Source: Flavobacteriales bacterium (GTDB lineage: Bacteria > Bacteroidota > Bacteroidia > Flavobacteriales_F > PHOS-HE28). From it: DNA of 64,000 bases. Below are positions 41,036 through 49,402 of this stretch, piece after piece. The notes beneath the pieces are model-generated. The model saw only the letters and a program-made list of their open reading frames with translations, did not search any database and had not been told where the DNA came from. The position numbers and the translations under genes are program-made. Every line of letters starts with the position of its first letter. Positions within the stretch are counted from its first letter, which is position 1. The stretch covers positions 124,001-188,000 of the forward strand of contig JADJXH010000004.1 in assembly GCA_016715895.1 (NCBI GenBank), written 5' to 3'.

Positions 41036-43488
41036 TCGTCGTCGGTGGTGCTGTCGGAGGCCAGCGCCGCGGTGTTGTCCCGTCCGGGCTCCAGCTTCAG
41101 TTCCATCAGGTCGATGTCCTCCTCCTCATCGAGGATCTCGAGAAGGGGCTCTTCGAAGGCCTTCGTCATCAAGGTCTTGTTGAAGGAGATCAGCAGCGAG
41201 GGAAGCACCAGCAGGTTGGTGAACATGGCCACCAGCAGGGTGAGGCTGGTGAGGATGCCCAGCGCCTGGATGCCGCCGAAGTGAGAGAAGGCGAACATGC
41301 AGAACCCGGCCAGCAGCACCACGCTGGTGTAGATGATCCCCACGCTCACTTCGCGGGTGGCCAGGTCCACGCTGCGCTTCAGGTCGTGGCCGGTGAGGCG
41401 CAGCTCCAGCCGGTAGCGCGCCAGGAAGTGGATGGCGTTGTCCACCGCGATGCCCAGTGCGATGCCGAAGACCAGGATGGTGCTGGGCTTGATGGGGATG
41501 TGCAGGAAACCCATCAGACCGGCCGTCACCACCAGCGGGATCAGATTGGGGATGAGCGACACCACGAGGATCCGCAGCGAGTTGAACAGCAGCGCCATCA
41601 TGCCCACGATCAGCACCACGGCCCAGAACAGGCTGATCACCAGGTTGCTCACCAGGTAGCTGCTGCCTTTCAGGAACACGACGCTGGTGCCGGTGAGGGT
41701 CACCTTGTACTGGTCGGGGCTGAAGAGGCTGTCCACCTGGGTGCGCAGCCTGCCGAGCACGGTGTCCATGCGCATGGTGCCCACATCGGCCATCTGCACG
41801 GTGATGCGGGTGGTGCTGCGCGTGCTGTCCATGAAGGCCTTCGCCATGCCCTGCTTGTTGCCGAGCGTCTCCAGGTAGGGGGCGATGAAGGTCTTGTCCG
41901 TGGCGGTGAGCAGGCCGTATGCCGCGGGATCGCCACCGTAGAAGGCCTGGCGCGTGAACTTCACGGCGTCCACGATGCTCAACGGACGGCTGAACTCCGG
42001 GTGCGCGGCCAGCGTGTCGCCCAACCGGTCGATGCGCCTGAGCGTGGCGTCCTTGAACACGCCGTTGCGTTTCCCCGTGGACACGAGGATCTCCAGGGGC
42101 ATCACCCCCTTGAAGTGCTTCTCGAAGAAGCGCAGGTCGGTGAGCACCGGGTTGTCCTCCGGCAGATCGTCCACGATGCGGCTCTCATCGCGCAGGCGCA
42201 GCATGCCGAAGAGGGCGAACACGAACACGAAGGCGGTGATCGCATAGATCAACGGGCGCCGGTCCCGCACGGTGCGCACGATCCATTCCACGGCAGCGTC
42301 GAGCCATCGGCGCTCCAGGTGCTTGAGGTGCCGGGGCTTGGGTGCGGGCATGTAGCTGAAGAGCACGGGGATCAGCAGCATGCTGAGGGCCCACAGCACC
42401 ATGATGCCGATGGTGGCGATCCAGCCGAACTCCTTCAGGGTGTCGCTGTAGGTGAAGCAGAAGGTGGTGAAGCCGACGGCGGTGGTGGCGTTGGTGAGGA
42501 AGGCGGCGGCGCCGATGCGGCTGATCACACGCTGCAGGGCCTTCATCTTGTTGCCGTGCCGCACGTACTCGTAGTGGTACGCGTTGATCAGGAACACGCA
42601 GTTGGGCACGCCGGTGACGATCACCAGCGGGGCGATCACGCTCATGAGGATGGTGATCTTGTAGCCCAGCAGACCCATGGCGCCGAAGCTCCACACCACG
42701 CTGATGGCCACCACGCCCATGCAGATCCACATCACCCGCCAGCTGCGGAAGAACAGCAGCAGGAGCACACCGCAGAGGAACATGCTGAGGGCCATGAACA
42801 GCGGCATCTCGGCCTTCACCATGCCGGTGCTGCGCACGCGGATGTAGGGCAGGCCGCTGAGGTGCACCGGGAGCCCCTGCTCCGCCTCGAACCGTCGCGC
42901 ATGGGCCTCGATCCGGTCCACGACGTCACCACGCCGCTCGCTGTTGAAGCGGGCCGCGTTCACGAACACCATCATCAGGCTGGCCTTCGCGCTGTCGTTG
43001 TACAGCAGGTCGGCGTAGAAGGGCAGCGCACGCACGCGGGCCCGCAGGGAGTCCATGGCCGCCTGGTCCACCGGTGGGCCCTCCCAAAGCGGATGCAGGG
43101 TGAAGCGCTTGAGGCTGTCGTCACGCTGCAGTTCGAAGAGGTGCGCCTCGCTGAACACCGAGTCCACACCGTCCTCCAGCTTGAGGTCATCGCCCAGCGC
43201 GCGCCAGGCGGTGAAGGCCTTCGGTGTGTAGAGCCCCTCGCCCTGGGTCCCGATCACCAGCACGTTGCCGTCCTCGCTGAACTGGGCGAGGAACCGCTCG
43301 TACTCCACATAGGCGCTGTCCGTGCGTGGCAGCAGGCCTCCATGCTTGAACTGCATGGCCACGTGGCCGGCCTCGTAGCCCATCCAGCCGGTGAGCAGGG
43401 CCACCATGACCAACACCGCGATGCGGTTGCGAAGGATCCTACTCGCCAGCCAGGCCCACATGGGTTCGGACAAAAAGGCCCCGGCCAT
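41032..43488 (-). CDS. MMPL/RND-type membrane transporter
   Basis: 818 residues. One N-terminal helix (ILRNRIAVLVMVALLTGWMG), a large periplasmic loop to about 220, a cluster of helices (MFLCGVLLLLFF to about 390), a second soluble loop, and a second helix cluster after about 615. This is the two-fold arrangement of RND superfamily exporters. FGIALGIAVDNAIHFLARYR in the second half is the characteristic helix-4 region with its acidic residue. The acidic C-terminal tail (LDEEEDIDLMELKLE) is cytosolic. Members export lipids or hydrophobic compounds. The substrate is unknown. In operon with a DUF5686 outer-membrane protein. Confidence 0.9.
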   Translation of the reverse strand: MAGAFLSEPMWAWLASRILRNRIAVLVMVALLTGWMGYEAGHVAMQFKHGGLLPRTDSAYVEYERFLAQFSEDGNVLVIGTQGEGLYTPKAFTAWRALGDDLKLEDGVDSVFSEAHLFELQRDDSLKRFTLHPLWEGPPVDQAAMDSLRARVRALPFYADLLYNDSAKASLMMVFVNAARFNSERRGDVVDRIEAHARRFEAEQGLPVHLSGLPYIRVRSTGMVKAEMPLFMALSMFLCGVLLLLFFRSWRVMWICMGVVAISVVWSFGAMGLLGYKITILMSVIAPLVIVTGVPNCVFLINAYHYEYVRHGNKMKALQRVISRIGAAAFLTNATTAVGFTTFCFTYSDTLKEFGWIATIGIMVLWALSMLLIPVLFSYMPAPKPRHLKHLERRWLDAAVEWIVRTVRDRRPLIYAITAFVFVFALFGMLRLRDESRIVDDLPEDNPVLTDLRFFEKHFKGVMPLEILVSTGKRNGVFKDATLRRIDRLGDTLAAHPEFSRPLSIVDAVKFTRQAFYGGDPAAYGLLTATDKTFIAPYLETLGNKQGMAKAFMDSTRSTTRITVQMADVGTMRMDTVLGRLRTQVDSLFSPDQYKVTLTGTSVVFLKGSSYLVSNLVISLFWAVVLIVGMMALLFNSLRILVVSLIPNLIPLVVTAGLMGFLHIPIKPSTILVFGIALGIAVDNAIHFLARYRLELRLTGHDLKRSVDLATREVSVGIIYTSVVLLAGFCMFAFSHFGGIQALGILTSLTLLVAMFTNLLVLPSLLISFNKTLMTKAFEEPLLEILDEEEDIDLMELKLEPGRDNTAALASDSTTDDE

Positions 43489-43540
43489 GCCGGAGCCCGC
43501 GCAAAGGAACGAGATCCGGGGCAGAGCGCGGGTCCAACCC

Positions 43541-45967
43541 TCAGAGGATCAGGGACAAGGTGAGCTTCACGGCCGCGTCATCCTCCAGCATGCCGGTCGC
43601 ATAGGGACCCACGCGGAGGGCCGCCAGCACGCCCAGGCCCACCACCCCGCTGCGCAGCAGCTGGTCCAAGACCAGGCCCACCTCGTGGTATCCCCGATCC
43701 GGCGAAGTGAATGTCCAGCCCGCATGCCGCTCCGGGTGGTCCAGCGCCCCCACCGCACCGGACGCGATGAGCATGGGCTGCGGCCGCGAAAGGCGGTGGC
43801 GCCACAACACCGGGCCCAGGCCGAAGCGCAGGTGCAGCGCCGCGAACCGGTCGGCCACGAAGCTGTTGGGGGCCATCGTTTCAAAGGCCCATGGCGTGCC
43901 CACGCCCAGGTCGTCCGTGGCCGTGCCCCTCAGGTTGAACAGGAACGGTGCGGGAGCGAGGGGATCGGCCGCACCGGCGATCACGCGCCAGGCCAGGCTG
44001 CGGACGGGCCAGCGATGGATGTCACCAAGCTGCACGACCACGCGCCACAGGTCCTGTTCCCCGGCCCAAAGGCCGTCCAAGGCCCGCCAGACGTTCACCT
44101 GCAGCTCGGGCCGTCCCGCACGCATCACCGCATGGCGGCCGGGCAGTTGGGCCGTGCGTTCACCCGGCGCATAGCGCAGCCCGAAGGTGATGGCACCGGT
44201 CACGAAACGGCGGTCGAACCGCGTGATGCCATCCCCCACCGGTGTCGCGAAGCGATAACCGGTGCGATCGGCGCGATCGGATCGTTCCGTGCCGATCCAC
44301 AGCTTCAGGTCCTCCATCACCCGCACGCCCACGGCGGCCTCCCATCGGTCCACGGCATCCATCCGGGTGATGTACAGCAGGCGGTAGCCCTCCTCGCTCA
44401 ACAGGGCGGTGGGCCGCTGGAAGCTCCAGCCACCGGTCTCGGCCACGTCGCGCTGGGCCGCCACCCGCAGGTCATGATCGCGGCCGCTCCACGGACGCAC
44501 CGTCAGTTCGCCGCCGAACTTGGTGGCGGCATCGCCGAAGCCATAGGCCGCAAAGCCGCCCAGCGAGAAGCGACGGCTCACGCGGGCGTTGGTGCGCAGG
44601 CCCAGGCCCAGGCGGAACCCCTCGTAGCCGTTGTAGGCGATCAGGCGGTCCAGCGGCAGGTCGAAGGGGCCCCAGGGGATGGCGCCGCGCAACAGGGCGT
44701 CCAGCCCGCGCACGGTGCGGTCCAGCCGTTCGGCACGGCCCAGGCTGTCGATGGTGCGGTAGGTCATCCGGTCCTTGGCGTCCAGTGGTACCGTGCGCAG
44801 GCTGTCCCACAGGGCGGCGTCGGTGCGGATGTCCATGCGGTCGGCCACCAGGTCGGCGCCGCGGAAGGCCGCTCGCGGCAGGTGCGGGTCGAGCTCGATG
44901 TCGGTGAGGTCCACACGCACGCGGCCCACCAGCGCATAGGAGCCCACCTGCAGGCTGTTCAGGTACAGCGTGCTCTCCACCTGCTCCGGGAACCAGGTGT
45001 CGCCCACCGGACGGTGCAGCTGGCGCATCCGCATGCCCAGCCCGTTGCGCTGGTCCATCGGCTCGGCCGTCACATGGTGCACGGCAAGGTCGCCGGCGTG
45101 CAGGCCCAGCACCCCCTGCAGGCCATCGAAGCGCGCCCCCGTGCGGGGAAAGAAGCGGATGATGAAGACCGTGTCGCCGGCCTGCGCCAGGGTGTCCTCC
45201 AGCACATAGCGGTAGCGGTCGGTGGCACCGGGTGCGATGGGGCTGGGAAAGCGCCGCTCGTTCAGTTCGATCAACGGGTCGTACACGGACCAGCTCCGGC
45301 TGCTCGCCGCCACGGCCAGCAGGGCGGGGTCCTGCAGGCCGCTCACGCGCATGGCCAGCACCTCCTCGGTGCGCTGCCCGGGCGGGCGGGCGGTGCACCG
45401 GGTGGCGCTTTCCATCAGCAGCACGTGCTGGCGTTGGGCGAAACGCACCGCCTCGCGGTCGCTCGGGGCCAGGGAGGCGATGCGCGTGGTGTCGGCCAGC
45501 AGCGCGCTGTCCACGGCCAGGGTGAAGACGGTGCGGGCGTAGGAGCGGTAGCGATGGGCGCGATGGCCCGGGCCGTTGTTGCGATCGCGGCGTGCGATGG
45601 CCCCTTCGATCAGGGCGATCGCCGGGTTCACGCCCGGCCGGATGTCCACGGCAGGCAGCTGTTCCACTGCGGGGTTCAGGCGGACGAGCAGATCGTTGGT
45701 CGTGGTGAGCTGCACCACCACCGGGTGGTAGCCGATGCAGCTCACACGGAGCGCGCTCACGCCCGCAGGCACCTCCAGGGTGAAGCGTCCGTGCAGGTCG
45801 GAGCCCACCCCACCCGGGCCGCCGGCCGGCTGCACCGCAGCAAAGGGCACGGGCTCACCGGCCGCATCGAGCACCAGACCGGTGACCACCCGCTGGGCCT
45901 GCACGCATGCGCAACAGACCAGCAGCAGGGCCAGTACGACCGGTCGTTTCGGGAGGAACGCACGCAT
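43541..45967 (-). CDS. DUF5686 family outer-membrane protein with N-terminal carboxypeptidase-regulatory-like domain
   Basis: 808 residues from MRAFLPKRPVVLALLLVCCA (ATG at 45967), a signal peptide. Residues about 25-110 form a CarboxypepD_reg-like beta-sandwich (VVTGLVLDAAGEPVPFAAVQ), as found in SusC-like and DUF5686 proteins. The remainder matches the DUF5686 pattern, with AIARRDRNNGPGHRAHRYRS, a helical middle and a C-terminal beta-barrel ending in LTLSLIL. It should sit in the outer membrane. Function unknown in the family. It starts the operon with the MMPL exporter (52 bases away), rmlA and polyprenyl synthase. A frame extension to 46684 is not credible because it runs through the divergent radical SAM gene. 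Confidence 0.85.
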   Translation of the reverse strand: MRAFLPKRPVVLALLLVCCACVQAQRVVTGLVLDAAGEPVPFAAVQPAGGPGGVGSDLHGRFTLEVPAGVSALRVSCIGYHPVVVQLTTTNDLLVRLNPAVEQLPAVDIRPGVNPAIALIEGAIARRDRNNGPGHRAHRYRSYARTVFTLAVDSALLADTTRIASLAPSDREAVRFAQRQHVLLMESATRCTARPPGQRTEEVLAMRVSGLQDPALLAVAASSRSWSVYDPLIELNERRFPSPIAPGATDRYRYVLEDTLAQAGDTVFIIRFFPRTGARFDGLQGVLGLHAGDLAVHHVTAEPMDQRNGLGMRMRQLHRPVGDTWFPEQVESTLYLNSLQVGSYALVGRVRVDLTDIELDPHLPRAAFRGADLVADRMDIRTDAALWDSLRTVPLDAKDRMTYRTIDSLGRAERLDRTVRGLDALLRGAIPWGPFDLPLDRLIAYNGYEGFRLGLGLRTNARVSRRFSLGGFAAYGFGDAATKFGGELTVRPWSGRDHDLRVAAQRDVAETGGWSFQRPTALLSEEGYRLLYITRMDAVDRWEAAVGVRVMEDLKLWIGTERSDRADRTGYRFATPVGDGITRFDRRFVTGAITFGLRYAPGERTAQLPGRHAVMRAGRPELQVNVWRALDGLWAGEQDLWRVVVQLGDIHRWPVRSLAWRVIAGAADPLAPAPFLFNLRGTATDDLGVGTPWAFETMAPNSFVADRFAALHLRFGLGPVLWRHRLSRPQPMLIASGAVGALDHPERHAGWTFTSPDRGYHEVGLVLDQLLRSGVVGLGVLAALRVGPYATGMLEDDAAVKLTLSLIL

Positions 45968-46042
45968 GAGGTACAGCGGTGGGACGTGGGCAGGCCCGGA
46001 AAGTAACAGCCGGAAGGGGTGCGCGGCCTGTACCTTGGCGGC

Positions 46043-47077
46043 ATGGCCCTCTCGCCCCTGGCCCCGGCCCGCGATGCCGCGCTGTGGGCTCGCTCGTTCA
46101 CCGGACGCCGGGCCGCGAACGCCTACCGGATCTGGAGCAGCTTCCGTCGCGCGAGCCGCACGAAGGACCCGCGCATCGACGGCCTGCCCATCCACATCGC
46201 CATCGAACCCACGACGGCCTGCAACCTGCGCTGTCCTGAATGCCCCAGCGGCCTGCGCAGCTTCACCCGCCCCACCGGGAACCTGCGGCAGGAGCTCTTC
46301 ACGCGGGTGATCGACGAGCTGGCGCCCGACCTCTGGGGGCTCACGTTCTACTTCCAGGGCGAGCCGTACATCAACCCCGGCTTTCTGGACATGGTGGCGC
46401 ACGCCCGCAGCAAGGGCATCTACACCGCCACCAGCACCAACGCGCACTTCCTCGATGAGGCGAAGGCCGAGGCCACCGTGCGCAGCGGGCTCTCGCGTCT
46501 GATCATCTCCCTCGATGGCACCACACAGGAGACCTATGCGGCCTACCGCAAGGAGGGGGAGCTGGCGCAGGTGATCGAGGGTGCCGAGCGGATCGTGAAG
46601 TGGAAGCGCAAGCTGAAGAGCCTCACGCCCCACGTGGTCTTCCAATTCCTGGTGGTGAAGCCCAATGAGCACCAGATCCCCCATGCCCGTTCATTGGCCC
46701 GGCGCATCGGTGTGGACGACCTGTGGCTGAAGACCGCGCAGGTGTACGACCCCAGGGACGACCACCCGCTGATCCCCACGCAGGATAAATACGCCCGCTA
46801 CCGCCGCAACGCCAGTGGCGTGTGGGAAACGAAGAACGCCCTGGACGACCGCTGTTGGAAGATGTGGCACAGCTGCGTGATCACGTGGGACGGCCGCGTG
46901 GTGCCCTGCTGCTTCGACAAGGATGCGCACCATGTGCTCGGCGACCTGCGCACGCGGACCTTCCGGGAGATCTGGGCCGGCGAGACCTACACGGCCTTCA
47001 GGCGCAACCTGCTGGCGGCGCGCAGCAGCATCGAGATGTGCAGGAACTGCAGCGAGGGGAGCCCGGTATGGGCGTAG
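46043..47077 (+). CDS. Radical SAM protein with SPASM-like C-terminus
   Basis: 344 residues from MALSPLAPARDAALW (ATG at 46043). The [4Fe-4S]-SAM cluster motif is CNLRCPEC (about 60-67), followed by YFQGEPYIN and LIISLDGTTQETY, the standard barrel landmarks. Near the C-terminus C-x(6)-C, the CC pair of VVPCCFDK and CRNC suggest an auxiliary cluster (SPASM/twitch). Such enzymes modify peptides or small substrates, but no peptide substrate gene is visible nearby. Divergent from the DUF5686 operon. TACCTTGG just before the start may be a -7 element giving a nearly leaderless transcript. Confidence 0.88.
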   Translation: MALSPLAPARDAALWARSFTGRRAANAYRIWSSFRRASRTKDPRIDGLPIHIAIEPTTACNLRCPECPSGLRSFTRPTGNLRQELFTRVIDELAPDLWGLTFYFQGEPYINPGFLDMVAHARSKGIYTATSTNAHFLDEAKAEATVRSGLSRLIISLDGTTQETYAAYRKEGELAQVIEGAERIVKWKRKLKSLTPHVVFQFLVVKPNEHQIPHARSLARRIGVDDLWLKTAQVYDPRDDHPLIPTQDKYARYRRNASGVWETKNALDDRCWKMWHSCVITWDGRVVPCCFDKDAHHVLGDLRTRTFREIWAGETYTAFRRNLLAARSSIEMCRNCSEGSPVWA

Positions 47078-47091
47078 GGCCGGTCGCACAC

Positions 47092-47099
47092 TATTTTTG
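47092..47099 (+). promoter_or_regulatory. -7 element (TATTTTTG) of the toxin-antitoxin pair
   Basis: Exact match to TAnnTTTG, eight bases before the antitoxin ATG, so the transcript would be almost leaderless. No TTTG at -33. Confidence 0.5.
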
Positions 47100-47106
47100 A
47101 AGGACG

Positions 47107-47337
47107 ATGCTGAACTGGCAGGACCACATCACCTCGGAACCGGACGTCATGTTCGGTAAGCCATGCTTCAAAGGCACACGCATTCCAGTGGAACTCATCT
47201 TGGAGAAGATCGCCTTGGGAAGACCGATCGAGGAGATCCTGGATGGCTATCCGAAGTTGAGCAAGGCCAGCATCCAAGCTGCACAACTCTTCGCCTTGGA
47301 CGCCGTCAGGAACGACCTGTTCTTCCCTGAAGCTTGA
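47107..47337 (+). CDS. DUF433 antitoxin
   Basis: 76 residues. The DUF433 pattern is complete: FGKPCFKGTRIPVELILEKI, then GRPIEEILDGYPKLSKASI, with the helix-turn-helix-like part at 30-65. DUF433 proteins are the usual antitoxin partners of DUF5615 (PIN-like) toxins. The toxin gene follows after six bases on the same strand. Probably binds its own promoter and neutralises the toxin. Lower G+C than the neighbours hints at recent acquisition. Confidence 0.92.
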   Translation: MLNWQDHITSEPDVMFGKPCFKGTRIPVELILEKIALGRPIEEILDGYPKLSKASIQAAQLFALDAVRNDLFFPEA

Positions 47338-47343
47338 TCCGCG

Positions 47344-47697
47344 ATGCGCTTCGTGGCGGACGAGAGCGTTGATGGCAACGTGGTTCTAGCACTGCGCGTG
47401 GCCGGTCACGATGTGGTCTACATCGCCGACCGGATGGCCAGTACGAAAGACGAGGACGTGCTCGCGTTCGCGGTCGAACGGAACGAGATATTGCTGACGG
47501 AGGACAAGGACTTCGGCGACATCGTTCACAACAGAAGGCATCGTCACGCAGGGGTGATCCTCTTGCGCATGAACGAACTGGCGCCCGCCGACCGCGTCGC
47601 GCGAACATTGATGGTCCTGTCCATCCATGAGCCTCGGCTCACGGATGCCTTCACCGTCATCAGCGCCAAACGCGTCAGGATCCGGCCCAGGACCTGA
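47344..47697 (+). CDS. DUF5615 PIN-like toxin
   Basis: 117 residues. MRFVADESVDGNVVLALR gives the first acidic pair (D6, E7), and LLTEDKDFGDIV (about 54-65) supplies the central acidic residues of the PIN-like nuclease fold. HAGVILLRM follows, as in the family. Predicted ribonuclease, controlled by the DUF433 protein encoded just upstream. Convergent with frr, with palindromic DNA in between. Confidence 0.9.
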   Translation: MRFVADESVDGNVVLALRVAGHDVVYIADRMASTKDEDVLAFAVERNEILLTEDKDFGDIVHNRRHRHAGVILLRMNELAPADRVARTLMVLSIHEPRLTDAFTVISAKRVRIRPRT

Positions 47698-47817
47698 ACG
47701 CCTGCCCTTCCCGGACCGGTCCGATCGAAGGACCAGGAACCTGATCAGCTACGCTCACGCAGTTCGGTCGGAATGTGCAGGAATTGCCGTGTGGGGGGAC
47801 TGGTGTGGGCGTAAGTT

Positions 47818-47845
47818 CATGTGCACATGTGCTCATGGGCCCATG
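47818..47845. repeat. Two perfect 12-bp palindromes (repeat family D)
   Basis: CATGTGCACATG (47818-47829) and CATGGGCCCATG (47834-47845), followed by ATGTGCGCAC. They lie between the convergent toxin gene and frr. CATGTGC-type intergenic repeats of this style recur in environmental bacterial genomes as I recall. They may also act as a weak bidirectional terminator. Confidence 0.7.
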
Positions 47846-47856
47846 TGCGCACGCCC

Positions 47857-48405
47857 TTACACCTTCATGATGTCCTTCTCCTTGGCCTCGATGAGCACCT
47901 CCACCTTCTTGTTGTAGCCGGCGGTGAGCTTTTCCACCTGGTCCTGCCCGTCCTTGATCACGTCCTCGGGGAGCTTGGAGCCCTTGATCGCCTCCATGGC
48001 CTTCTGGCGCGCGCCGCGGATGCTGACACGGGCATGCTCGCCTTCCTTGTGCGCGGCCTTCACCAGGTCCTTGCGGCGCTCCTCGGTGAGCATGGGCACA
48101 TTGATGATGACGCTCTCGCCATTGTTGCTGGGGTTGAAGCCCAGGTTGGCGGCCTGGATGGCCTTCTCGATGGCGTCGATCATCTTCTTGTCCCACGGCT
48201 GGATCATCAGCGTCCGCGCGTCGGGGGTGTTCACGTTCGCCACCTGGTTCAGCGGCATGTGCGACCCATAGGCCTCCACCCGCACGGTGTCCAGCATGGC
48301 GGGGTTGGCACGGCCTGCGCGCACCTTGGTGAGCTCATGCTCCAAGTGGTCGATGGCCTTCTTCATCAGGTCCTCGCTCGGGGCGATCAGCGTCTTCACG
48401 TCCAT
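47857..48405 (-). CDS. frr: Ribosome recycling factor
   Basis: 182 residues. Family landmarks are KVRAGRANPAMLD near the N-terminus, LMIQPWDKKMIDAIEKAI and LTEERRKDLVKAAHKEGEHA. It splits post-termination ribosomes together with EF-G. It closes the ribosomal/translation cluster on the minus strand, downstream of pyrH, but with a 214-base gap containing its own -7 element. Confidence 0.97.
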   Translation of the reverse strand: MDVKTLIAPSEDLMKKAIDHLEHELTKVRAGRANPAMLDTVRVEAYGSHMPLNQVANVNTPDARTLMIQPWDKKMIDAIEKAIQAANLGFNPSNNGESVIINVPMLTEERRKDLVKAAHKEGEHARVSIRGARQKAMEAIKGSKLPEDVIKDGQDQVEKLTAGYNKKVEVLIEAKEKDIMKV

Positions 48406-48427
48406 CGTCAGGTGGATTACGGAATGG

Positions 48428-48435
48428 CGAAATTA
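48428..48435 (-). promoter_or_regulatory. -7 element (TAATTTCG) of frr
   Basis: TAnnTTTG with one substitution, 22 bases before the frr start. The 180 bases further upstream hold repeat-like text (CTCGCACCCTCGCACCG, echoed near 10944) and no gene. Confidence 0.4.
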
Positions 48436-48619
48436 ACAGGAGCCCCGGGATGCGGCCTCCAGCCTCACAGCATTGCCTTCGGCCTCAAGCCACCGGCCTC
48501 AAGCTCGCACCCTCGCACCGATCCACCTCACCCACATCCCGCCGGCTGCCTGCCGCTCCGCGCCCCCTGCCCACTGCGTGAGCCTCGATGGTACGTTCGT
48601 CCCGCGGCGCGCCCTCCGC

Positions 48620-49330
48620 TCAGAACTCCACCAACGTACCCACGCGCTCACCCGCCACCACCTTGCGCAGGTTGCCGGGCTTGTTCATGTCGAAGACGAT
48701 GATGGGCAGCTTGTTCTCGTTGCAGAGCGTGAAGGCGGTGAGGTCCATCACGTTGAGGCCCTTGTCGTAGACCTCGGTGAAGGTGATGCGCTCGTAGCGC
48801 ACGGCGGCAGGGTCCTTTTCGGGATCCGCGGTGTAGATGCCGTCCACGCGGGTGCCCTTGAGGATCACGTCGGCCTCGATCTCGATGGCGCGCAGGCTGG
48901 CGGCGGTGTCGGTGGTGAAGTAGGGGTTGCCGGTGCCGGCACCGAAGATCACGATGCGGCCCTTCTCCAGGTGGCGCACGGCCCGGCGGCGGATGAAGGG
49001 CTCGGCGATGGTGTCCATCTTGATGGCGCTCATCAGCCGGGTCTTGTAGCCCTTGGCCTCCAGGGCGCTCTGCAGGGCGAGGCTGTTGATCATGGTGGCC
49101 AGCATGCCCATGTGGTCGCCCTGCACGCGGTCGATGGCGCCCTCGGCCTCCATGCCGCGGTAGATGTTGCCGCCGCCGATCACCACGGCCACCTGCACGC
49201 CGCTCTCGGCCACCGCGATGATCTCGTCGGCGTAGGCGCCCAGGCGATCGCTGTCGATGCCGTACGCTTTGGTGCCCATGAGGCTTTCACCGGAGAGTTT
49301 CAGCAGGATGCGGGTGTAGGGGCGGGCCAT
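48620..49330 (-). CDS. pyrH: Uridylate (UMP) kinase
   Basis: 236 residues. RILLKLSGESLMG at the N-terminus, VVIGGGNIYRG and IFGAGTGNPYFTTDTAA are the family's phosphate and nucleotide sites, and ILKGTRVDGIYTADPEKDP follows. Converts UMP to UDP in pyrimidine synthesis; hexameric amino-acid-kinase fold. It follows tsf after a good intrinsic terminator, so it may be transcribed partly on its own. Confidence 0.97.
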   Translation of the reverse strand: MARPYTRILLKLSGESLMGTKAYGIDSDRLGAYADEIIAVAESGVQVAVVIGGGNIYRGMEAEGAIDRVQGDHMGMLATMINSLALQSALEAKGYKTRLMSAIKMDTIAEPFIRRRAVRHLEKGRIVIFGAGTGNPYFTTDTAASLRAIEIEADVILKGTRVDGIYTADPEKDPAAVRYERITFTEVYDKGLNVMDLTAFTLCNENKLPIIVFDMNKPGNLRKVVAGERVGTLVEF

Positions 49331-49350
49331 GGTGCGGGGGTGGGGACAAA

Positions 49351-49381
49351 GAAAAAAGAGGGAGGCCGAAGCCCCCCTCCC
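49351..49381 (-). terminator. Intrinsic terminator between tsf and pyrH
   Basis: Minus-strand stem of nine or ten pairs (including G-U) closed by TTCG, arms at about 49358-49366 and 49371-49379, followed by TCTTTTTTCTTT. It lies between the tsf stop and the pyrH start. Confidence 0.8.
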
Positions 49382-49402
49382 CTGTTCAATGCGGCGTGAA
49401 CA

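Noticed and set aside
43391..46006. Plus-strand 871-codon open frame antisense to the DUF5686 gene
   Set aside because: Same composition bias, no recognisable domain, while the opposite strand has a signal peptide, a CRD and a barrel.
45968..46684. N-terminal extension of the DUF5686 gene
   Set aside because: It would run through the divergent radical SAM gene and bury a good signal peptide.
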